NCBI GenBank assembly: GCA_020216745.1
Contig: JAIWNQ010000171.1
Span: 1 to 10,000 of the forward strand
Origin: Candidatus Hydrogenedens sp.
GTDB taxonomy: Bacteria; Hydrogenedentota; Hydrogenedentia; Hydrogenedentales; Hydrogenedentaceae
Reading direction: 5' to 3'
Length of the DNA: 10,000 nucleotides
The notes beneath the pieces are model-generated. The model ran no database searches. It was not told where the DNA came from and was given only the letters and a program-made list of their open reading frames with translations. The translations under genes were made by a program, and so were the position numbers. Positions 1 to 6,523 of the stretch are shown one piece after another. Numbering within the stretch: the first letter of the stretch is position 1; every line of letters begins with the position of its first letter.

Positions 1-347
1 TTAGTTCCAACATGATGTAAAAATGTCCGTTCCCCTTGAGAATTAATAAGTACAACTGTAGCGGATGAACTATGCTCTCTTGTTCGTTTTACACCATTTA
101 CATTTACACCCGAAGAAGTCAATGCTTGTAATATAAAATCTCCAAATCGGTCTTCTCCCAATTGACCAATAAACGCAGACTTACCTCCTAACTTACTAAA
201 AACCACTGCGGTAACTCCTGCAAGACCTCCCAAATGTATTTCCAACTGAGGCACAAGGGAAAGCGTACCCTTATTAGGAAAAGTATCCACAGGTTTCACC
301 ATCACATCTGCACAAACAACACCTACAGTTACAAGGTCAAACTTCAT
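1..347 (-). CDS. PfkB/ribokinase-family carbohydrate kinase, N-terminal part (runs off left edge)
   Basis: This is the first 115 residues of a sugar or nucleoside kinase of the PfkB family, cytosolic enzymes that transfer phosphate from ATP to a hydroxymethyl group. The reverse-strand frame opens with ATG at 347-345 and stays open to the edge. Visible family features are the N-terminal beta strand with Asp14 (VGVVCADV), the glycine pair G40-G41 of the first PfkB signature, the GQLGEDRFG motif at 61-69, and the strand SSATVVLINSQGERTFLHH at 94-112. A GAGGA Shine-Dalgarno site (360-356) lies 8 bases before the ATG, which supports this start. The ATP-binding and catalytic C-terminal half (the GxGD motif) is outside the window, so the substrate cannot be named. 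The Asn usual in the first signature (GGxxxN) appears to be Val45. Family assignment is firm; specificity is unknown. Confidence 0.9.
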   Translation of the reverse strand, partial: MKFDLVTVGVVCADVMVKPVDTFPNKGTLSLVPQLEIHLGGLAGVTAVVFSKLGGKSAFIGQLGEDRFGDFILQALTSSGVNVNGVKRTREHSSSATVVLINSQGERTFLHHVGT

Positions 348-355
348 TTATTTTT

Positions 356-360
356 TCCTC
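356..360 (-). promoter_or_regulatory. Shine-Dalgarno site of the PfkB-family kinase
   Basis: The reverse strand reads GAGGA followed by 8 A/T bases and then ATG at 347-345. It is a strong site at normal spacing and fixes the start codon. Confidence 0.7.
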
Positions 361-407
361 ATAATATATATAAATGTTATGCCTAATAATTGCCCAAATT
401 TAATATC

Positions 408-436
408 AGTATACCAATATTTTTCTTAAATTTCAA
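408..436 (-). promoter_or_regulatory. Candidate sigma70-type promoter for the PfkB-family kinase
   Basis: On the reverse strand, TTGAAA (436-431) is followed by exactly 17 bases and then TATACT (413-408). The -10 is preceded by TGG, giving a TGn extended -10. The predicted transcription start is near 401, which leaves a leader of about 55 bases carrying the GAGGA ribosome site. Both hexamers match 5 of 6 consensus bases at optimal spacing. The surrounding AT-richness raises the chance of false matches, but this is one of the two best promoter candidates in the window. Confidence 0.5.
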
Positions 437-593
437 AAGAGACATTTTCTTCATCAAAACTAATTTTTATATGTAGAAAAGCATCATAGACAACTTTATT
501 GTTATAGGACATTTCCAAATAATAATTATGATAAATAAAAAAATATAAATTTCGATTGCTATTTATCAATAAAATAAAATATAATAAAATAGT

Positions 594-613
594 AAAATTA
601 GGGCTGTAATTTT
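594..613. repeat. Inverted repeat upstream of hybrid kinase A (possible operator)
   Basis: AAAATTA at 594-600 and its exact reverse complement TAATTTT at 607-613 flank the 6-base loop GGGCTG. The dyad lies about 40 bases upstream of the candidate -35 of the rightward kinase gene, a position where an activator could bind. In DNA this AT-rich, a 7-bp dyad may arise by chance, and no known regulator site is recognised. Confidence 0.25.
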
Positions 614-652
614 GTTAAATTTTTCGATAACTTTATTTTTGGCTGAGTGATG

Positions 653-681
653 TTGAAAGGATAAAAATTTCCCAGTATAAA
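653..681 (+). promoter_or_regulatory. Candidate sigma70-type promoter for hybrid kinase A
   Basis: TTGAAA (653-658), a 17-base spacer and TATAAA (676-681) each match consensus at 5 of 6 positions with optimal spacing. The expected transcription start is around 688, only about 11 bases before the ATG at 699. That would place the AGGA ribosome site (685-688) at or before the 5' end, so use of this promoter implies a nearly leaderless mRNA. Otherwise the real promoter lies further upstream. Confidence 0.4.
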
Positions 682-698
682 AGTAGGATTTTTCACTA

Positions 699-2609
699 AT
701 GAATCTGGAAGAACATCTAAAACTTTTAAATGAAGCTTTACAACTTGCTGAAATTGGAATTATTCGTTATAGGATGGATGGAGAAATAATTTTTGTTAAT
801 CAACCTGTATTAGAACTATTCGAGCTTGATACCATTTATTCATCTACGGAAGAAATCATTGGAAAAAACATTTTTGATATACAACGATATATTTTACCTC
901 CAAAATTAATACGGAAACGTTTACAAGAAGAAGAGAGTATACGGTCGTTTGAATATCCATTAGAAACACTTCGTGGAAATAAAAAATGGTTTCTTCATTA
1001 CTCCTATTTAGTAAAAGATGAAACACTTCAAGAACCTTTTATTCAAGTTATTTTGCAAGATATTACAGAACTCAAAGAAACTAAAAATAATTTGGAAAGT
1101 ACAGTAAACCGCTTCGAAGCCATACTTAATCTGGACAATAAAATTGCAATTCAAAGTTTTGATAAAAATTACAATGTTATCGTATGGAATAAATATTCAG
1201 AAATGTTATATGGCTTACAGAGAGAAGATGTTCAAAAAATTGATGATTTAACGGCATGTTATACAAATGAGCAAATTACAATGCTAAAACAACAATTACA
1301 ACTTCTCTTTAATGGTAAAACTGCTGAAAGCCTCTTTTGTTGGGATATACAGACAAAAAGTGGCGAAGAAAAATGGGTTCACCTTACTCTGATTCCAGTT
1401 ATCCGCAATAACACAGTTGATGAAGTTATATGTGTACAAATTGATAATACAGAAGAGCAAAAACAAAGAAAAGAACGAGAAAAATTCCTTGCCCAAACAG
1501 AGCATGTTCGCAGATTAGAAAGTATTGGTATTTTAGCAGGGGGTATTGCCCATGAATTTAATAATATTTTAATGGGGATTATGGGACATGCTGAGTTAGC
1601 ATTAATGTATGGTGAGCAATTACCAAAACGTGTCCAAGATAACCTTGAACAGATACGTAGAGCCACCGAACGTGCGGCAAAATTAACCAAACAATTACTT
1701 ACTTATGCTGGTAAAGAAAGAGAGATTATTCAAATCTTTGACTTCAACGACATTGCAAATAATGCAATTGAACTGTTCTGTAAATCTGTACCTAAAAATG
1801 TAAGGATATTACAACAAATACGTCCGAATCTTCCCTTGATTGAAGGTGATTCTGCCCAGATTCAGCAAGCAATAACACATATTCTGGTAAATGCATTAGA
1901 AGCATTAAAACCTGATGGTGGCGAAATTATTATTGAGACGGGTAAAAAATATTTAAATGAAACAGATTTAAGACAATTCAAGTGCTCTGATAGAGCCAAT
2001 CCAGGTGAATATGCATTTATTTCCATAACGGACAATGGAATTGGAATAAAAAGGGAAGATATAGAGAGAATATTTGAACCGTTTTTTTCAACAAAATTTT
2101 TAGGACGAGGCTTAGGCTTAGCATCAGTATCTGGAGTTATAAGAACACATAAAGGGGCAATAGACATTAAAAGTACAGAAGGGGTAGGCTCTACATTCAC
2201 TCTATATTTTCCTGCTTATACAACGCAAAATATCAAAACTGTAACTGTAAAACCAACTATTTTAGTCGTTGACGATGAAGAGGAATTGCAAAAATTTTTC
2301 AAAATTATACTACAGAAGGAAAATTATAATGTGATCTGTGCCTTAAATGGCTATGAAGCCATAGACAAAGTAAATGCTTTTCATGAACAAATTAAATGTA
2401 TTATTTTAGATATAAAAATGCCAGGAATTGATGGCTTTGAAACACTACGACAGATTCGACAAATTCTTCCTAACGTTCCTGTATTAGTATCTACAGGTTA
2501 CTCTGAATATAATATTGACCATTTAGATGCAGAACTAAAAATCAATGATTTTCTAATGAAGCCTTTTAGAGCAAAAGACATCTTAGAAAAAATTAAGAAA
2601 ATAATCTGA
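699..2609 (+). CDS. Hybrid sensor histidine kinase A: PAS-PAS-HisKA-HATPase-REC
   Basis: This is a 636-residue hybrid histidine kinase, predicted to autophosphorylate on His and pass the phosphate to its own C-terminal receiver. Two PAS sensor domains lie at about 8-127 and 133-255, each ending in the usual DIT/DNTEE linker. The phosphoacceptor is His285 in GGIAHEFNN. The ATP-binding domain shows the N-box Asn398 (NALEAL), the G1 box Asp445 (DNGIGI), and the F/G2 region FEPFFSTKFLGRGLGLA at about 459-475. The receiver (about 519-636) is intact: acidic pair Asp525/Asp526, phosphoacceptor Asp571 (DIKMPG), Thr599 and Lys621. No membrane segment or signal peptide is visible, so it should sense a cytoplasmic cue. 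The start has an AGGA site 10 bases upstream. It is transcribed convergently to the panE-like gene and apart from the other two kinases. No DNA-binding output or HPt domain is present; ligand and partner are unknown. Confidence 0.93.
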   Translation: MNLEEHLKLLNEALQLAEIGIIRYRMDGEIIFVNQPVLELFELDTIYSSTEEIIGKNIFDIQRYILPPKLIRKRLQEEESIRSFEYPLETLRGNKKWFLHYSYLVKDETLQEPFIQVILQDITELKETKNNLESTVNRFEAILNLDNKIAIQSFDKNYNVIVWNKYSEMLYGLQREDVQKIDDLTACYTNEQITMLKQQLQLLFNGKTAESLFCWDIQTKSGEEKWVHLTLIPVIRNNTVDEVICVQIDNTEEQKQRKEREKFLAQTEHVRRLESIGILAGGIAHEFNNILMGIMGHAELALMYGEQLPKRVQDNLEQIRRATERAAKLTKQLLTYAGKEREIIQIFDFNDIANNAIELFCKSVPKNVRILQQIRPNLPLIEGDSAQIQQAITHILVNALEALKPDGGEIIIETGKKYLNETDLRQFKCSDRANPGEYAFISITDNGIGIKREDIERIFEPFFSTKFLGRGLGLASVSGVIRTHKGAIDIKSTEGVGSTFTLYFPAYTTQNIKTVTVKPTILVVDDEEELQKFFKIILQKENYNVICALNGYEAIDKVNAFHEQIKCIILDIKMPGIDGFETLRQIRQILPNVPVLVSTGYSEYNIDHLDAELKINDFLMKPFRAKDILEKIKKII

Positions 2610-2626
2610 CCAAATATAAAGTAAAA

Positions 2627-2639
2627 GATATTTAATATC
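2627..2639. repeat. Small palindrome in the convergent gap
   Basis: GATATT and AATATC flank one central base in the 73-base gap between two convergent genes (2610-2682). On the reverse strand it is followed by TTTTACTTT, so it might weakly aid termination of the leftward transcript. The stem is short, AT-only at its core and has almost no loop, so it does not qualify as a normal intrinsic terminator. No better terminator is visible for either gene. Confidence 0.2.
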
Positions 2640-2682
2640 CCTGATAATTCTATTTTATTTAATAATCTTGTTCTACTACTCT

Positions 2683-3633
2683 TTATGATTGAGTTGAGAA
2701 AACTTTTTCCTTGGATTTAATTATCCGTGTTAAAAATGTATTTGTAGGGCAGGTAATTCCAACTATTTCCCCTAATTTACATATAGCCCCATTTAAGGCG
2801 TCGATTTCGGTCTTTCGTCCTTGCCTTAGATCTTCACGCATACTTGCATAATGTTCTGCTGTTGGTGGAATAAGTTTATAAAATAAATGTTGCACGTACG
2901 CCTCCCATGTTGGAATTATCATAGGTATTTTTTTAGCACTTGCAACCGCATATATTTCATAAATAACCTCTTTCATCATTGTTTGCGTTTCTTCCGTGTC
3001 AAGAAGTTTTCCATACGGGACATCTAAGATAGCAGAGAGAGGATTTAGAGCAGAATTATAAGCAACCTTACCCCATATTAACCCTTCGATATTATCTGAA
3101 TAGATTGTAGGTATTCCCGATTTATCCATTTGCTCCGCTATATTTTTAACCACTGCCTCCTCTGGACCTCCCTTAAACCTACCTAATGCTGTTGGTTCTG
3201 CAATAACAGTAACATGAACAAATCCGGGTTTTAATATTCGACTACCGAAAATAACCCTTGCTGGTATCGTTCTTTCCATGCCTACATATTGGGCTATTGT
3301 TTCTACATTACCAAGTCCGTTTTGATACGAACAGACAAATGTCTCAGATCCCAAGATTGGCAGTATACTTTTTACCGCTTCCTCAGTATCATAAGACTTA
3401 ACAGCAATAATAATTAGGTCAAACAACCCTTTCCATTCCGCCAAAACGGTAGTACTGGTTGTTAAACCTAAAATATGATGGTTTCCCCAGATTCCAGAAA
3501 TATACAAGCCCTCCCTTTGAATAGGCTCCATCAATTCTTGTCTTCCTAACAAAGTTACATTATGTCCACTTTTCTTCAAGAATCCACCGACAACACACCC
3601 TAATGCACCTGCACCAACGATTAATACGTGCAT
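2683..3633 (-). CDS. panE: Ketopantoate reductase family protein (PanE/ApbA, 2-dehydropantoate 2-reductase)
   Basis: This is a 316-residue cytosolic NADPH-dependent reductase. In the family's classical role it reduces 2-dehydropantoate to pantoate for pantothenate and CoA synthesis. The N-terminal Rossmann fold has the dinucleotide motif GAGALG at 7-12 and Lys79. The conserved QNG is at 104-106. The C-terminal helical domain keeps residues corresponding in motif and spacing to the E. coli active site: Lys189 and Asn193 (WGKVAYN), Asn197-Pro198, Ser264 and Glu276 (TEIDALNG). Length is close to the usual 300. An AAGGAG site 8 bases upstream fixes the ATG at 3633; another ATG 4 bases earlier is out of frame and too close. 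The gene begins 28 bases after kinase B, so the two are probably co-transcribed. The family also contains paralogues with other 2-oxoacid substrates, so the pantoate role is likely but not proven, and no other pantothenate gene is nearby. Confidence 0.85.
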   Translation of the reverse strand: MHVLIVGAGALGCVVGGFLKKSGHNVTLLGRQELMEPIQREGLYISGIWGNHHILGLTTSTTVLAEWKGLFDLIIIAVKSYDTEEAVKSILPILGSETFVCSYQNGLGNVETIAQYVGMERTIPARVIFGSRILKPGFVHVTVIAEPTALGRFKGGPEEAVVKNIAEQMDKSGIPTIYSDNIEGLIWGKVAYNSALNPLSAILDVPYGKLLDTEETQTMMKEVIYEIYAVASAKKIPMIIPTWEAYVQHLFYKLIPPTAEHYASMREDLRQGRKTEIDALNGAICKLGEIVGITCPTNTFLTRIIKSKEKVFSTQS

Positions 3634-3641
3634 CCATCTTA

Positions 3642-3647
3642 CTCCTT
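3642..3647 (-). promoter_or_regulatory. Shine-Dalgarno site of the panE-like gene
   Basis: The reverse strand carries AAGGAG 8 bases before the ATG at 3633-3631. It is the strongest ribosome site in the window. It lies in the 28-base gap after the kinase B stop codon and decides between two overlapping ATG triplets. Confidence 0.75.
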
Positions 3648-3661
3648 ATCACAATCCAATA

Positions 3662-6382
3662 TTAATTATGACCTTTCCAAATTTTATCAATAGTGTTTAT
3701 TATCTCATTTATGGTGCAAGGTTTGCGAAGACAAGCAACAATTATATCCTTATACTCTTTTGGTATTCCTTCCTCTGGAGAGTCACTGCACACAATTACA
3801 GGGGTTTTCTTCGTTTTTTTTCGTATATATTCCAATAATTTTTTTTCGCCCGTCTCTGTAATGCCGAGGTCAAGTATTACCAGTTTTATATCATTATCTG
3901 GAGATGAGAGAACATCCAAAGACTTATCTATATTATCTACACATAAAACGTCAAATCCTTTCATTTTCATGATTTTTTCAAATACATTTTGTAATATTGA
4001 ATCACTCTCAACCAATAGTATTACATCTTTTGCTTTCTCTTTTTCCGCTAAAGTATTTACTAACGCCTCATTTAGCAAAGCATGTGGAAATATTACTATA
4101 ATCTTCGTCCCTACACCCAATTTACTTTCTACTTTCATCCCCCCTTGATGTCCCTGAACTATACCTAATACTGTAGATAAACCTAAACCCCTCCCTAAAA
4201 ATTTGGTGGTAAAGAAGGGGTCGAAAATCTTATCCATATTTTGTGGGTCAATTCCTTCTCCATCATCTTGAATGGTTAACTCAACGTAATCGCCATCTGT
4301 CAAACCTAACCCTTCCATCACAAAAGAGGATAACATTGTTTTATCATAATGAGCAATGCGTGTCTGAAGCATAATTGTCCCCCTTTTATTACCAATTGCC
4401 TCAGCTGAATTTGTAACAAGGCTCAAAATGACTTGCCTAATTAAAACCCTATCACATTGAATTGTGGTATCTTCTTTACAAAGGTTAATGTCTAAATTAA
4501 TTTTCTTTGTTATTGCAGTCTCTAAAACTGGTTTTATATTTTTGATAATATCGTTCAGTTGCTCAGGCTCTTTTTGGATAGCGAAACTTTTTCCAGAATA
4601 AATCATCATTTGCTTACATAATTCTGAGGCACGAGTGATAGCATCTTGAATGTTTTTATGATGCACCATTACTTCGTAAGGAATCCTGTCAGAGGGATAT
4701 TCTGTTTCCTCTAAATCTAAATGACCCTGCATTACCATAAGAAGGTTATTAAAATCATGGGCAATACCACCCACTAAAATGCCAAGACTTTCCCATTTCT
4801 GAATTTGCCACAGTTGTTCTGTTTGCCTCTTTCTTCCCGTTATATCTCTGATAATCCCTGAAAAACCAATAACCCGACCTGATTGATTTAATATCGGCAG
4901 TAAAGAAGCTTCTACAATCTTTTCTACCTCCCCATTTTTTGTGGTTAAGCCCCATTCATATAGATTTGTTGTTTTCTTAGACTGCTTTACCTCCTCTAAT
5001 AAATTAGAAACCTTCGATTGTTCATTAACTTCTATGAAATCAATCAAATTTTTATTAATTAAAAATTTAGGGTCATCAAAGCCAAATATTTTACTCAGCG
5101 CTGGGTTTGCAAATCGAATATTTCCGTTTAAATCGATCTCGAAATAGCCTTCAATTAACGACTCAATAATATTACGGTATCTTGCCTCACTCTTTTTCAA
5201 AGTTTCCTGAGCAATAACTTCGGATGTTACATCACGAATGATACTATCATACCCAACCAACTTTCCCTCTTCATTAAAAATAAGCAAACACATATTCCGT
5301 ATCCAACGTATTTGCCCATCTTTTCGTATTATTCGATGAGTAATAGGTCCTTTGTTTTCACCTCTCATCAAACTTTCTGCAAAGTCCAAAACCAACGGCT
5401 TATCTTCATCATAAACCATTTCATACCAGAGATATGGATTTGTCTTAAAATCTTCAATCGTATATCCTGTCACCGCTTCACATCCTGGCATGTGGATTGT
5501 TTCAACTGCCACTCCGTTTTCTATCTTTACATGATAAAAATAATCAGTTATTGAATTAACAATCCGACGATATCTCTCTTCACTTTCACGTAGCTTTCTT
5601 TCCGTTTCTATTCGCTCTTGCATATTTTCACCTATAGAAACAATCCACAAACGATTTGTCACCCGAAAAAGAATTGGGATGTCCAACCACCGAATATAAA
5701 TTTCTTCCCCTTTTTTATTAAATAATGGATGACTACCTAAATACGGTTTTGGGTTATTTCTCATTTCTTGAATATATTTGCGAAGTGGTTCTTTCCAAGC
5801 TTCTGGAATTGATATATCTAAAAAGTTCCTACCAAGAATCTCTGCCGATGAATAACCCATTACCTTCTCAGATTCATGATTAAACCCCAAAATTTTTGTT
5901 GAAAAATCTTCATATACCTCCCATAACACATACATCAACGGGATTTCTTCAAATATAGTATTTAATATTTCCCTAATGAAATTTATTCCTTCTCCCTGCT
6001 TCTTCTCAAAAATAGATGTAATATCAACCCATGTCCAACCTGTTATAACCTCATCCTTTTCCTCCTTTAATATCCATCCCTCTAACTTTGCCCACTTGGT
6101 TTTACCACCTTTTGTATAATATGCAAAATCATCAACCTCGATATGTCCTGTTTTTCTGACGTGCTCTAATATATCTGAAAATGGACGAAATGGTTTAATT
6201 AAACTATCAATTTTAACGCCCTGAAGTTTCTCGTCTGATAAGCAATCCCAAAACGACCGTATCCTCTCATTAAATTCAACTATTCCACCAGCCTCATTTA
6301 ATATAACAATCCCAATTGGTAAATTTGATGAGACCAAGTTTAACCAATTTTTTATTTGTGCTTTACCTAATTGGGGATTCAT
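3662..6382 (-). CDS. Hybrid sensor histidine kinase B: four PAS, HisKA-HATPase and a diverged receiver
   Basis: This is a 906-residue soluble multi-sensor kinase. Four PAS domains can be placed at about 12-125, 135-258, 270-390 and 400-516. The third has the PAS_3-like pattern (MVYDEDKPLV, then IIRKDGQIRWI). The kinase core has the phosphoacceptor His542 (GGIAHDFNN), the N-box Asn658 (TNSAEAI), the G1 box Asp706 (DDGEGI) and FFTTKFLGRGLGL at about 723-735. The C-terminal receiver-like domain (about 785-906) keeps the phosphoacceptor position Asp838, Ser866 and Lys887-Pro888. Its metal-binding acidic pair, however, reads Glu792-Ser793, and the usual MPG after the Asp is changed to ITE. No membrane segment is seen. 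The ATG at 6382 is the first possible start after an in-frame stop, but no clear Shine-Dalgarno site precedes it. It follows kinase C by 141 bases and precedes the panE-like gene by 28. The signal sensed is unknown. Confidence 0.92.
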   Translation of the reverse strand: MNPQLGKAQIKNWLNLVSSNLPIGIVILNEAGGIVEFNERIRSFWDCLSDEKLQGVKIDSLIKPFRPFSDILEHVRKTGHIEVDDFAYYTKGGKTKWAKLEGWILKEEKDEVITGWTWVDITSIFEKKQGEGINFIREILNTIFEEIPLMYVLWEVYEDFSTKILGFNHESEKVMGYSSAEILGRNFLDISIPEAWKEPLRKYIQEMRNNPKPYLGSHPLFNKKGEEIYIRWLDIPILFRVTNRLWIVSIGENMQERIETERKLRESEERYRRIVNSITDYFYHVKIENGVAVETIHMPGCEAVTGYTIEDFKTNPYLWYEMVYDEDKPLVLDFAESLMRGENKGPITHRIIRKDGQIRWIRNMCLLIFNEEGKLVGYDSIIRDVTSEVIAQETLKKSEARYRNIIESLIEGYFEIDLNGNIRFANPALSKIFGFDDPKFLINKNLIDFIEVNEQSKVSNLLEEVKQSKKTTNLYEWGLTTKNGEVEKIVEASLLPILNQSGRVIGFSGIIRDITGRKRQTEQLWQIQKWESLGILVGGIAHDFNNLLMVMQGHLDLEETEYPSDRIPYEVMVHHKNIQDAITRASELCKQMMIYSGKSFAIQKEPEQLNDIIKNIKPVLETAITKKINLDINLCKEDTTIQCDRVLIRQVILSLVTNSAEAIGNKRGTIMLQTRIAHYDKTMLSSFVMEGLGLTDGDYVELTIQDDGEGIDPQNMDKIFDPFFTTKFLGRGLGLSTVLGIVQGHQGGMKVESKLGVGTKIIVIFPHALLNEALVNTLAEKEKAKDVILLVESDSILQNVFEKIMKMKGFDVLCVDNIDKSLDVLSSPDNDIKLVILDLGITETGEKKLLEYIRKKTKKTPVIVCSDSPEEGIPKEYKDIIVACLRKPCTINEIINTIDKIWKGHN

Positions 6383-6523
6383 AGAGAAAACACTTTATTT
6401 ATGAGTATTTCTTTTGGACATTTTCCGAATATCCGTTATTATAATAATTAATATCATGTATTAATATTATAATACTAAAACTAATATTATATAATTGTCA
6501 AATTTATTAACTTGGTATTTATA
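6383..6523. promoter_or_regulatory. AT-rich gap between kinases C and B with paired palindromic repeats
   Basis: TAATATTATA occurs twice, at 6462-6471 and 6482-6491, exactly 20 bases apart, and each copy contains the 8-bp palindrome TAATATTA. A further dyad, TTAATA (6448-6453) and TATTAA (6459-6464), lies beside them. The repeats overlap the candidate internal promoter and could be an operator. The base composition here is so AT-rich that chance cannot be excluded. No intrinsic terminator with a GC stem is visible. Confidence 0.3.
6472..6501 (-). promoter_or_regulatory. Candidate internal promoter for kinase B and panE
   Basis: On the reverse strand a perfect TTGACA (6501-6496) is followed by an 18-base spacer and TAGTAT (6477-6472), which matches 4 of 6 including the essential TA...T. 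The expected start is near 6465, giving a leader of about 80 bases before the kinase B ATG. Such a promoter would let kinase B and the panE-like gene be expressed separately from kinase C. Confidence is limited by the AT-rich background. Confidence 0.3.

Larger units (their letters stand above)
348..698. other. AT-rich divergent intergenic region
   Basis: This is a 351-base gap between two divergently transcribed genes. I see no convincing open reading frame, tRNA or structured RNA. It holds the candidate promoter for the leftward PfkB-family gene (408-436), a 7-bp inverted repeat (594-613) and the candidate promoter for the rightward kinase (653-681). The middle part, roughly 440-590, is simple AT-rich sequence in which I recognise nothing. 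Confidence 0.6.

Noticed and set aside
441..590. Search for a small gene or structured RNA in the AT-rich divergent region
   Set aside because: No frame has a plausible start with a ribosome site and a protein-like sequence, and no stable GC-containing stems are visible.
639..657. Possible sigma54 promoter (TTGGC ... TTGA) before kinase A
   Set aside because: The spacing between the GG and GC-like elements is too long and the -12 element lacks the invariant GC.
1296..2200. Reverse-strand open frames of about 70-112 codons inside kinase A
   Set aside because: They lie antisense to a gene with clear domain motifs, show no family resemblance, and are composition shadows.
3693..5554. Forward-strand open frames (up to 151 codons) inside kinase B
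   Set aside because: They are antisense to conserved HATPase, PAS and receiver motifs and contain no recognisable motif of their own.
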